Origin: Atopsyche davidsoni
Lineage: Eukaryota > Arthropoda > Insecta > Trichoptera > Hydrobiosidae
DNA length: 64,000 bases
NCBI GenBank assembly: GCA_022113835.1
Contig: JAILWY010000022.1
Location: forward strand, 5,022,001-5,086,000
Reading direction: 5' to 3'
Each line of letters begins with the position of its first letter. The stretch's first letter is position 1. The notes beneath the pieces were generated by a model. The model did not search any database. It worked only from the letters and a program-made list of their open reading frames with translations, and was not told the origin of the DNA. This document shows positions 36,182 through 47,660 of this stretch, one piece after another. The translations under genes and the position numbers were made by a program.

Positions 36182-39100
36182 GTGAGTCGTGTTGAATTTT
36201 ATATTTTCGACTTTAAAAGCAGAGGCGCCGGGTTTGTTTTTCTGCGCAATGCATATTTTAATTTGTTTACCAGAGGCGGGCGATCGATCCGCGGCATCGC
36301 TAGCCTCGACACAATATTCGTAACAATTTGAGTGTTCTTGTACAAATGTTCGGGGAGAGTTACCCGGCTCTGATGCTCGCTAGGAAGCCGGGCACCTGCA
36401 GTGGCGTCACCCGCGGCGGCGCGTGCCGATTTGAGAGTTTCCGCTCGACGATAAACTCAAATACAAAGTAACGACTCAGAGCAGAGCAGAGCAGCCGGGC
36501 AGAGTGGCCGAGCAGGGCGGCTCGGGCGTCCTCTCGCCGTTCCGTTCCGAGTGCTTCGCGACTCGCCCGGTTGAAATTCCGATTCTTGGAATATTCATTT
36601 CTCGCGCGATCCGGCAGCCTGCGAGCCGTCGGTTTCTCGGGGAAAAGGCCGCGTTCCATTTTTTTTTTAATTTTGAGTCCCCCCTTTGGGATTCTATTAC
36701 TCGAGCCGTCCTCGAAAAACGAAAATCGATTGCCAGAATCGAAGAGCAGTGATGAGAATTGAAATTAGCCGACGCAGTCCCGATTCGCGCAAATTCGGGA
36801 GACGAAGGGAACCGGACGCTCCGTTCGCAGTCCCCTCCCCGGTCGCCCCCGAAGTGGTGCCGTAGCTAAGATTGGCCGAGCTCGGATGTCTCCCCCTCGC
36901 GGAACGAGCGCAGAGTCCCGGGAGGCGCGGGCGGGCCGGGCGGAAAGTCAATATTGATGAGGAGCGGACAAACAGGAGACGCCGGCAGCTGCGAGGCGGG
37001 GCGGGGCGGCGCGGCCAAACCTCACGATCTCACGTTCTCGGCGCCGACGAACAGAGCCGCTCCCGACCGAAGTGATTTGACAAAAAATCAGACAGCACAT
37101 ATTTTCTAGGCGTATAAAATAAATTATAAAAAAACCCATCAAAATATTTTTGTCGATATATATACCTCTCGGTAACGAACGATTCATCCGTGATTTGTAT
37201 TATTAAATTGCGACCTTCGACAACATTTTTGGGTAGTGACCTTCAATAATGTCCTTTAAGACTTGGGTTGTTTTATTAATTTTATTTAAAAGATATACAA
37301 ACATGTACAAACTTGACCCTCCAATTAAAAAAAAAAACTAACAATTGAACTAGAAAAAAATCATCCTCATTTAATAGCACAATCAGGGAATAATAAATAA
37401 TTCAAATAAAGGCAATGAAGTCGCGCGTCAAATTTGAAAAGACCTATTCCAGTGAACTGAAATTAATTAATTACTTGCCAATTTTTTTTTTTTTTTTAGT
37501 TTAAACGGGATATGATTTTAAAATATTGCATTTATTGTGTTGATGAGCCTTATTGTTTGTGTTAACCGACTGTGTGACGTATTTTATAGCTAAGTAATCA
37601 TCGATACTACTTTACTATTACTTTTACTATTTCCTGTTTACACTCGATTCTGATTGTTTTAAAATTATATTATTGTTAGTCCAATGTTATTGGATATTAA
37701 TTATTTTGCAATTGTCCGTCTTTTGTTTAACATAAACAAAAAAATAATTTACTCGTCAAATCTTATTTCCCGCCCAGACCTCGCCCAATAGGGAAATGTC
37801 CCACTGCGAGCCATTTGGATACAACTTTCCAGCTTGAAACCGATAACGGGCAGTTGTCCGAGGCGATGGGCGACATGATATTTTTAAATTGGAAAACTAT
37901 TTTTCTGCCTGGATTCAAGCCGGGGCCCCAGAGAAGCGGCCTCCGTCAGGTTCGCGATGGCATCAATTTTAAGTTACAATGACATGATTAATGAATGGCT
38001 CACCGTCGGGGCTAAAATGAGTATCAGCTCTGCAGCATATCAGCAGATCGGTAAAAATATACCACTGAAAGAAAATCATAGATTTCTGGAAGTAGTCGGG
38101 ATCAATTCAATTGGACCTGAGGAACGGTCGGACCGGCCCGGCGGCGCGTGTCCCGGAATACGTAATCGCGTCTTTTGTCCCCGTCCCCGTCCCCGTCCCA
38201 GTCCCGCGGCTCCGTGCCGAATGAATGGCCTTTTCGCTGAGCGTCAGCCCCGCCGGGGACTCCGCTTCCCGCGGGGCTGTCAAGTCGCAAAACCGGTTCT
38301 GAAAATGTGTCGTTCGGAGTCAGGCGCGCGAGACTGTCTCCAATACGATTCCAGATATTTAACGACTTGGCTTAGTTTTTAATTTAAAATTTTTGGAAAG
38401 AAAATTATAATCCTCAAGTAGATGAATTATTACTCAAATTCAAGATTGCAATCGAATGTTATTTTCATTGAGAATGGTTAATTTGCAGCTCGACGACTCG
38501 TAGAGTTTTAGTCGACAGTAAGGTCGCGACCCAGGGCTAGTTCCGATCACTATATTAGTTGGAAATTGATTTAATTCGTGACACCGAACCAACTTTAGTG
38601 TGACCGATGGCCCGATTGCCGATAATTATAAAAAAACAGGCTAATTATAAATATGTATATATAGTATTTGCAGGTGAACCCCTTCGATCGGGCGGAGCTG
38701 CCCCGCTAGTTCATTTCATACAATCGTATATTTCTTTTTTTCAGAAATATATTCAAAGTTGACAACACGTATCTTGAAATTGAAAAATATATATAAAACG
38801 TTGACGCAAACCTATTTGAAAGGAAATCATTCTTGTTTTTTTTTATTTTGCCTTGAAAAAAATATTTATATAGAGTCATCTGTAGCACTAATGCAAAATG
38901 AATAAAGTGAATACGTTTGAATTGCCACTCTGGGAAGAATGTTGGCGAATCGTGCCCTCCGGGGTGCGGTGGCGCCGCGCCGTCTGGCCCGCCCGGTCGA
39001 CCGTCGGATACTGGAACGGAATAATTCCTCTCGGGCGGGACTCGAGCTCCAGCGAATTGGTTTTATACGACACCAATCACAAAATGTTGATTCGCTGGCG

Positions 39101-42100
39101 AATCAATCAATTTCCATGTTGAAAATATTACAAATTTACCATTTTCAAATAGTTTGATCGATTGGGAGAGAGGTAAGAGGAAAGGCGTTTCATTGTATTT
39201 GCTCCGCGTATTGAACCGCCCCTCGGCCGCGACTCGACTCGTTTCTCCTCTCTGAAAATGACCCGTTAGTTCCGCAGAAATTGGAAGATTAGTTTTGCAT
39301 AATCGACAAAAATACGTTTTCGCTTGAAATACAGCTGAAACCTGAAAGCAAAACTCTCATTCTCCCAACTCGTGCGTTTGCAAATTACAAATAAGGACGT
39401 ATTTCTCTTGACTCCTTCGAACCCAAAAGGTAATAAAATCGGTGTTATTTTAAACTAAAAAAGATGGAAAATCTTAACTTAGCAGAAACGACATAAAAAA
39501 AAATTTAAAACCGAGATTTAAAAAAATCACTAGTCGCTATTCAAAAAATTTATTCCCGATGAAACACAAATCAGAAAATATATGAACATCTGGCACGAGC
39601 GGCGCCGAGGAGTCCCGAGCTCTCCCAGGTGTCCAGGTGTCCAGGAGAACGCGAAAACACCCGAAAGGTAAAGAACGCAGTCGGGCGGCAGGTAATCCCT
39701 TGCACGTGCGCCGGACTTCCCGAGCGGCCCCGCGTTCCGAGTAGCGGATAAGCTGGCTCTCGGGAAACGCAAGCGCCCGCGTGCGTTTCCCAGCCTTGCT
39801 AATTATCATAGACGATTGGGGTTTACCGGATGCAGTCCTTGAATTACTTAATTCAATACCTGAATATGTATTTAAGTTCAAAAAATATTATTTCAAAAAT
39901 TCCTTTCAAACGATACGATTTTGATAGTTCCGCAGTTCCGGCACATCGGGCTGGCGTGCGGTTAGTTGCGGTTGAGAACGATTTGTATTAGCATTGAGCG
40001 GGTCGGTAAATGTTGGGCATATTTTGCATCACATTGTAAAACGAATAAAAGGAATAGTTATAGAGGAGATACTCGATACCCCGATAGCTTTACGATTCCA
40101 CGACCCCGTCGGGGGCGGAAGCGCGGCGCCCCGGCTCGGGATTAGCGGGCCCCGGCGCGGAGGCCACCCAGCGGGACGAGCTATCGACTCCAGATGTCGT
40201 CGCGCTGACGGCGAGTTCCCTCGAGACGATCGATCGTATGTAAGTAATCGATCTTTTCAATGCTCATCACTAAATATTTGACAAATCCCTCTCTTCTCTT
40301 GTACAGGTTTCGCGGGTATAAGACAAAATATTTTTGGTATGCGCTCGTGGAGATGGGGGCGTCGGGTGATTTGAGAGAGTTTTCGTAGATTACACTTTTT
40401 TTTCACGCCCTGAAAATACGCAGAATTTGAGTCAAATCAAAATACCACCCCCGGCCGAGAGCGGGCCGGGGGAGAGGGGCTCGCCTCCCCCGCCTGGGCC
40501 TTGATAATAAAGAATAATACCTCGCACCTCGCTCGCAGGCAGGACGGGGTGGCTGGGTGACGATGATTTATTACGAATACGTGCGCGGGGCTGCACTACC
40601 TCAGATCTGCGCGGACGCCCGGAGTCTCCTGCGACAACAAACAGGCGAGGTAATCCCTTTAAAAACACGTCAAGTTTATGGCAGGCGGACGTGCGGGAAT
40701 GCCGGGCGCGGGGCGCTAATTGCCGAGCCTCGCAGCGACACGGCGCAACTACTTACAAAAAATCTCTTATGTTAAATGCATAGTCCATTTTTTGTTGTGT
40801 TGAAATACATTCACATTATTTGATTTCAATACAGTACTACTTTCATAAAATAATATTTATGGTTTTAAATTTTTCATTCGAAACTAGCAATGCCTTTTTT
40901 GCGGTTACAATAATAAAGTAAAAAAAAAAACGACAAAATAAAATAATTGCACCCTGGAACCGGGCACGGGGTGCTTCGCTGATCAAACTTTTACATAAAA
41001 GTACTAATTATTGCAGACTTCTTCGCGACATGTAAACGCAAAACCGCACACGCACGAGAGCGCGGGCAGGCCGCCGGGCGAGTAAGAAGGCAAGTGGAGA
41101 GGCACTAGTTGCAGGGAGCACTACTCTACTCGGGTAGCTTCGTAAATTCAATTTTTTGGGTAATTTTAAACAACAAATAAAACGTATAACCATGGACAGG
41201 GGAATAGACATTCGGTTTGAACGCATTTCAAAACTATCGGTCCTCCGGGCAGGACCTCACCCGTCGTAACTCATGAGCAAACTCAGTCCGAAATAGCAAA
41301 TTTCACCCGAGGAAGTAGTACCCACCACATACATTTAAAATAATGCTGAGTTGATAAAACTGATGATTTGTTGGGTCCAACTCAGTTGTAGTATAATAAG
41401 TGGAGAGCCCGGCGCGGCAGACAGCCCCCGCGGCGGCGCCTCGGCCCGCGCGGCGCATTGTCTCGGCGTATTTTGTTCACGAGTAATTGCACGACAAATA
41501 GCGCGCGTAAGGCTATACAAGACCAACAATGGATAATTGGTTTTAAATCTGCCCCGAGTGGCGAGGGCTGCGAGCGAGGGGAGCGCCCCAGCACGGGTCG
41601 CCCCCGCCCCCGCCCTCCCCGCCCCGCCCCGCGCATCCGGCGATTCATTAACAAAAACAATGAGGAAACTTCGCACCCGGGCCCCGTGGGAAGCGAGCAA
41701 ATTTTATTGTCATTATATCGCGCCGGTCGGAAGCGATATATCGACGGATCAAAATATATATATATTTTCATAAATCTTCGGAGGATTGATTGATTTTTAA
41801 GTAAATCAATTTATTTTTGATATCCAATTGCGCGGAAATGACTTCGGACCGATGCTCGTCCCCGCCAGCTTTAATGAGCACATGCGGGGCAACTTCGGGA
41901 GGAAATGTCGCGGGCGGGGGCGAGCGGGGCGGGGCGGGACGGGGCGGGCCAGCGCTGCCCCGACGGTGGGCGAGGCGAGCGCGAGGAAATCAAAACGCAA
42001 TTGAATAGTGCAACCTTCCCGAGCACTGATGTCGCCGTCTCTTGCGAGTGAATGGCCCTCCGCGAAGGCAGGGAACATTTTCAAGATACACGAAAACGAT

Positions 42101-42479
42101 ATCACATGAAAACAAACCTAAATGGGATATTGTTTTATTATACCTGCAAACCGAAGGTACTCCGTCTCGGGCCGGGCGTTCCCACAGCGCCCGGCCGGAC
42201 AATGCGTAATCCCACCTGTAAACTATACTGCCGGCCGCGCGCTTCCCAGGCGCATTACCCGAGTGACACGTTCCGACTCATCGACTCGTCGCCGTAAATT
42301 ATGAACCCTGCAAACGTTTGCCGACATTTCAAATTACAAATCATATGCAATTAACCAAAAATCAAGGTTTCGCATGCGGCCCGGAGCAGCGCCGGCGGGG
42401 CGGTCCCGAGCGAGGGACATTTTTTAAAACGGCAAATTATTGCTGCACATGCACGATGTGCACCGATAACGAGGCGTCT

Positions 42480-42530
42480 CGCCCCCGCCCCCGCCCCCGC
42501 CCCCGCCCCCGCCCCCGCCCCCGCCCCAGC
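42480..42530 (+). repeat. (CCCCCG)n microsatellite
   Basis: Eight or so uninterrupted units of the hexamer CCCCCG, ending in CCCCAGCCC. Its complement is a G-run repeat with quadruplex potential. Confidence 0.9.
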
Positions 42531-42947
42531 CCACGCTCCCCGCGGCGGGCGTCCCCTTCCGAGCGATTGATTTTTAAATCAGTCGAGACTTAATTCAAGT
42601 TTTCAAGATCGCGAGCTTCGAGGGAGTGAGAACACCAATTATGAGTAATTAGCAAAACTACGAGACGCGGGGGAGGCCGGCCCTCGGCGTGGCCCGCGAG
42701 TCTCGCGTTCCTGCTCGTCTTGCGCGGGAGCACTGGGCAAAACACTCCCGTCATGCAATAAATTAAGTTCAATGTTGCCCAGACGAGAAGTGATCAAGAG
42801 CACGGTCATCGAGCGCAGAACGGGATTACTAAAATCGGACAACGACCGAATTCACAAGTCGACGCCGGCAGTGCTCGCGGCTGCCCGGACCGATCCGCGC
42901 TGGACCCTGCCCCGCTGCCCTTCAAACATTTTCATAAATATACATTT

Positions 42948-43287
42948 TTGAAATCAAATAAATTTGATGTGATAAAAAAGATAGTTTTGATTGGATGGCG
43001 CCCCCGGCACCCCGCGCCCCCGGAGCCTCGCGCCCCGCGCCCCGGCACCGCTGCAGGAGGCGGGCGCAGCAGCGCAGGTAGTCAGTGCCAAAGCACCGCG
43101 CGAGCAGAGGCGGTTGCGCAAGTGCGTCCAGTGCGTCCAGTGCGTCCAGTGCGTCCAGTGCGTCCAGTGCATCCAGCGCGTCCAGTGCGTCCAGTGCGTC
43201 CAGTGCATCCAGCGCGTCCAGTGCGCGTCCACCGAGCGGTCCTCATGGGTGTGCTGAAACAGGCGAGACTGCAGAGCAAAATCATCC
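42948..43287 (+). CDS. sim: Candidate alternative first coding exon of sim (b)
   Basis: An ATG at 43245 opens MGVLKQARLQSKII and ends at 43287 with donor GTGAGT. The phase-1 end joins the acceptor at 44802 to give R-RDRAESIT and then MKEKSKN, in frame. The frame also stays open upstream to 42948, across a 9-bp repeat that would encode VRP repeats, so a longer N-terminus is possible but looks compositionally artificial. Only 1.5 kb separates it from the bHLH exon, which fits a proximal promoter; the exon at 35992-36181 would then be the distal one. Support is splice-site strength and phase, not homology. Confidence 0.4.
43121..43231 (+). repeat. 9-bp minisatellite AGTGCGTCC
   Basis: About twelve tandem units of AGTGCGTCC, some reading AGTGCATCC or AGCGCGTCC in a regular higher-order order. 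The period of 9 leaves every frame open on both strands, which explains the long repetitive open frames here. It ends 13 bases before the candidate start codon at 43245. Confidence 0.92.
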
Positions 43288-44065
43288 GTGAGTGCTTACA
43301 TATATCCGGTCGGGCTTTTTCATTTTTGATGGATCTCGGCGCTCGAGTTTCTGATAAAATTTTGTTGAAATGTATCACGAGGGAAGTCAGCTTGGGGATC
43401 GAGTATTCCTGTCGACGAATCAGTTTTGAATTAACGGAACAAAAATAGATTAAGGTCGCTCGATGAAAATGATTTAAAATGCGATTTTGAATCTAACGCT
43501 TGCTTGTTAGTAAATTATTGTCAGGATTAGTATTAGTCATTAAAACAGCCGCCCGCGGACTCGCCCGGCGAAACAAAGATATTATTTGTATCGATTGGTT
43601 TCGGTCGTTTAGGGAAATTTACACCACGATAGATGCGCCGAAAACCAGTTACGTTTTATAAATATTTAGGTATTTCTTTTAAAGTAAAGGTCTCGTGTGT
43701 CACGCAATGAATGAGCGAAAACATTGCATTAAACACATAAATAATATCAAGATTCTTTTATTTTTCATTGATTAAATTAACAATAGTTCTCAGAGTTAAG
43801 GTTATGGTATGTTGTGTTGTTGTTCCCTGATCCTGCACGCAGGTTGTGCGGATTGCAATGTGAGACGTAATGTGATAGCGTACATGAATTCCATTATTTA
43901 CATAATACATTTGGGTGAATTTTCTGATTTAAAACCCACTGCACGCGTCGAGCCAGTCGGGACTGAACACCTGGAAAATTTAAAATGATGCTTCTTGGAC
44001 AGCGCTAGTGAAGCGGTTAAATGTGTCACGGATTTAATAAAACACCACATCTGTAACGAGTTATT

Positions 44066-44074
44066 ATATATATG

Positions 44075-44140
<66 letters not shown>

Positions 44141-44150
44141 TATATACACA
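44066..44150. repeat. (TA)n microsatellite followed by (CA)n
   Basis: An almost pure TA run of roughly 70 bases leading into a short CACACACACA tract, about 700 bases before the sim bHLH exon. Confidence 0.92.
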
Positions 44151-44828
44151 CACACACATTATACATTTGTATATGTATTTAAAATATATAAGTACATAAA
44201 GTTGTCACTACGGAAAAGATAACGTGATTCACGCCATGGACCTTTGGAACTGGGCTGCGGTGTCGCGCTGATTGCTGATACGGGACTTTGAGTTCTGACG
44301 ATCACAGCCCTCGTCACCTCTGACAGAGGCTCGCGGCCGTCGCGACTAGTGCAAGTGATGCAAGTCGCCTGCGTAAATTTTTTGTTGATTTCTTAGAAAA
44401 ATAGAGTAAATAATAATATCCAGTATTCAGGGGTAGTTTTTAGTAAAAAAAAATATCGTAAGTAATGAAAATAACTAGAGCCATTCACATCGTTTCACGA
44501 GGAAATCGCTTGCCTCGAGACACGAGACACAGCCCCGCCGATGTTGGGGCGGATCCTCGGAACCTCCCCGCGGCCATTTCGCCTCCGCGCGCCTCCTGCA
44601 TTATTCACGAGGCCCTCAGTGGCGCTCGGCGCTCGGCGCCCCGCTTGTGCTTTGCCAGCCGCGCCCCTCTTTCATGGAGATTTATGAAAATAAAGGAGAT
44701 TTGTAGTAGAATCTCACCCCGGCTCGCGGCGGGCTCACCGAGGGACCCCCGCGAGCGGCCGATGTATTTTGACTACCAATTACTGAGCGGTGCGTGTTGC
44801 AGGACGAGACAGGGCGGAGAGCATCACG

Positions 44829-47098
44829 ATGAAGGAGAAGAGCAAGAACGCGGCGCGCTCGCGGCGGGAGAAGGAGAACGCCGAGTTCCTGGAGCTGGGC
44901 CGTCTGCTGCCGCTGCCCGCCGCCATCACCGCGCAGCTGGACAAGGCCTCCGTCATCCGCCTCTCCACCTCCTACCTGCGCCTGCGCCAGCTCTTCCCCG
45001 ACGGTAGGTCCCGCGCCTCCGCGGACGTTTCCGCGTCGCAGACGATACAATAGAGATGGGGCCCGATAAGCCGGGACCTCTGGCCCCGGCCCGTATCTGG
45101 GCATCGCATCGACCCGACGGCCCGGCCCGAGGCGTATCCGGCCGCGATCTGCATTCGCATTCATTTCCAAAGAAACCATTTTTGCAACGCGAGGATGCGA
45201 TGTAGATAGCGAGAGCCGCCCGATGTAGTAACCGATGACCGAATTCTCCGCTCGCAGGGCTGGGAGACGCGTGGGGCGCGCTACCGGCGAGCCGCGGGCC
45301 GCGGGAGCTGGCCATCCGAGAGTTGGGCTCGCACCTGCTGCAGACGCTGGACGGCTTCATCTTCGTGGTGGCGCCCGACGGCAAGATCATGTACATCTCC
45401 GAGACCGCCAGCGTGCACCTCGGCCTCAGTCAGGTGGAGCTCACGGGCAACTCCATGTACGAGTACATCCACCCCGGCGACCACGACGAGATGACGTCCG
45501 TGCTGAGCGCGTGCGGCGCCGCGCCCGCGTCTCCGGCCGGGCCCGCGCTGGACCTGGAGTGCGAGCGCGCCTTCTTCCTGCGCATGAAGTGCGTGCTGGC
45601 CAAGCGCAACGCCGGCCTCACCACCTCCGGCTACAAGGTGAGTGCCAGCCGCGTCGGCGATATCGCGGCGGCGCAGTGTTTGCTCGGGCTAATGTATGCG
45701 GGGGCACGCCGCTCCTGTCCCGCCCCTCCTCCCGCTCCTGCCCTTGCCTCTGCCGCCCCCGCCCCGAAAATCTCCGCCGTCGCGATTGCGCTTTTCCGTT
45801 CAGAATCTGAGCCGTCGAGGGACGGGTCGGAGACGAGACCGGCGCGGCCCGGCGTGAGACTTCTCGTGTGTGCAGGTCATCCACTGCTCGGGGTATCTCA
45901 AGGCGCGCCAGGAGGGCGCGGGCGCCGGCGGCGGAGCGCGCCTGCTGGGCCTGGTGGCCGTGGGACACTCGCTGCCGCCCTCGGCGGTCACGGAGCTCAA
46001 GCTGCACCACAACATGTTCATGTTCCGGGCCAGCCTCGACATGAAGCTCATCTTCCTGGACGCCAGGTGAGTGCCGGCGCGGGCGAGCTCGCGAGGCCGC
46101 CGCGCGGTTTTTACGACCGCTCGGCGCTCTCGTCGAATAAATCTGTCCCGACAAATTCCTAATGATCCTCGCCTCGCAGCTGCGCGGTGTCGAATGTCAG
46201 CCATTGTTTGCCCTTTTTTCGTTTGTTTTTACTCCGTCCCGTCATGTCGACTGCACTTTTTTTCCGCGCCATAAAACGCTCGCCTCGAGTGACGGTTCTC
46301 GCGAGCTCTCTCTCGAGCGAGCTTTTACGACCGTTCCGCAAAATGAAATTACGCCTCGGCAGGCCCGCAGTCGGCCGGCCGCCTCGTGACCCTCTCCTCC
46401 TCCTCCGCAGGGTGGCGGCGCTGACGGGCTACGAGCCGCAGGACCTCATCGAGAAGACGCTGTACCACTACATCCACGCCACGGACGTGCTGCACATGCG
46501 GTACGCGCACCACACGCTGCTGGCCAAGGGGCAGGTCACCTCCAAGTACTACCGCTTCCTGACGCGCGCGGGCGGCTGGGTGTGGATGCAGAGCTACGCC
46601 ACCATCGTGCACAACTCGCGCAGCTCGCGGCCGCACTGCATCGTGTCCGTGAACTACGTGCTGAGCGACGTGGAGGCCGAGCACCTGGTGCTCACGGCCG
46701 AGCAGCTGGCCGCGCCCGCGCCGCCCGCGCCGCCCGCGCCCGCGCCGCCCTGCGAGGAGCCCTACGCGCCGCCCCAGTACGCGCCCGGCGAGTACGGCGT
46801 GGACCTGCTGCAGGAGCTGGGCGGCCCGGCGGGCGGAGACTACCACGAGCTGTTCTACGGCGCCTACCCCGAGGCGGGCGCGGCGGGCGGCGGGGCGGGC
46901 GCGCGCCCCTTCTCGGCGGGCTCGTCCTCGTGCAGCTCGGCGGAGGCGGCCGCGCCCGCCTACTGCGAGGAGGGCTACTACCCGCCGGCGCCCGCCTACA
47001 CCAGCGTCATCGTGCAGGCCGGCCACTACCCGCCCGCGCCGCACCCGCCCCACCCACCACACCCGCCGCACCCGCTCTCCGACGAGTACGTGCACTGA
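44829..47098 (+). CDS. sim: Single-minded bHLH-PAS transcription factor (477 aa from the bHLH ATG)
   Basis: Master regulator of ventral midline and neural fates; heterodimerises with Tango/ARNT and binds ACGTG sites. Exons: 44829-45003, 45258-45637, 45876-46066, 46411-47098, with agreeing phases. The basic region is [16 protein letters not shown], followed by the helix-loop-helix with [19 protein letters not shown] contains [20 protein letters not shown] and [16 protein letters not shown]; then [15 protein letters not shown] and [16 protein letters not shown] contains [62 protein letters not shown]. These match Sim rather than Trachealess. The C-terminus after PAS-B is only about 140 residues, Pro/Ala/Tyr-rich with HPPHPPHPP, shorter than Drosophila Sim (673). 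Codon third positions are almost all G or C, unlike neighbouring genes. An acceptor at 44801-44802 leaves 26 in-frame upstream bases, so a longer N-terminus is possible. Confidence 0.94.
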
Positions 47099-47660
47099 GT
47101 CTCCTCTACTCCCCTTCGATACTTTCTGGAGTCAGAGGCAGCGCGACACCGCCCGGGGGTCGTCGGCCCTGGCGGCGCGCCGAGTGGAGAGCTCGAACTC
47201 GAATGTTCTCAGCGTTTTCCGTGATCATGTACAAGACTTGAAACATATGTTATAAAATGAACTGAAGCCTTAATATTAAGTATTATATAATTTTGTTTAC
47301 AATTAGACGCGGCGGGTCAGAGGCCCCTGTCACTCCGAAAGGGGAGAGGACGACTTTTTTGATTGCTGATATTTTTTTTAAATTTTATTTGTTAAGTATA
47401 AAACCGTTTTTAATGTGAAATTTTTATTATATTTTTGTAGTTTTCATTTAGAAAAAAATATAAGACAATCGGCACTTTAAAAACGTTAGCGCGGCTCCGT
47501 TGACTCGTTCCTTCCCCGGCAGTGACGACGGGAGTTATTAATTTATTGCAGTGGATGCCCTCACCTGTTTACGTTTAGGTCGAGGACTGTTATCGGTGCG
47601 GCCGGGAGCTGCCCGGCCCCGCGCCGCACGCGTCGTGTACAAATAAATCACTATTTATAC
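47099..47660 (+). other. 3' UTR of sim
   Basis: Runs from the stop codon to a likely polyadenylation signal AATAAA at 47642-47647, after which the sequence becomes intergenic. The 5' half is GC-rich and the middle AT-rich. Confidence 0.5.

Larger units (their letters stand above)
31600..44802 (+). other. GC/CpG-rich upstream and intronic region of the sim locus
   Basis: Thirteen kilobases with alternating AT-rich and very GC-rich blocks, the latter rich in CpG. Apart from the two candidate alternative first exons and repeats listed separately, I recognise no coding exon; the many open frames on both strands are a by-product of high GC and lack familiar domains. Dense CpG islands and a long 5' region fit a developmental regulator with extensive enhancers. 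Confidence 0.45.

Noticed and set aside
31616..42842. Dozens of 60-234-codon open frames in the sim upstream region
   Set aside because: High GC lowers stop-codon frequency. None shows a domain, and frames overlap on both strands; only the two short exons with matching splice phase were kept as candidates.
36050..43231. CRISPR-like arrays
   Set aside because: The direct repeats are short 9-bp minisatellites without spacers, in a eukaryotic genome.
44465..45179. Open frames overlapping the sim bHLH exon in other frames
   Set aside because: Shadows of the real GC-rich coding exon; the correct frame is fixed by the [16 protein letters not shown] motif.
45235..47241. Arg/Ala-rich 180-250-codon open frames on both strands over sim exons 2-4
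   Set aside because: Out-of-frame readings of GC-rich Sim exons, without homology.
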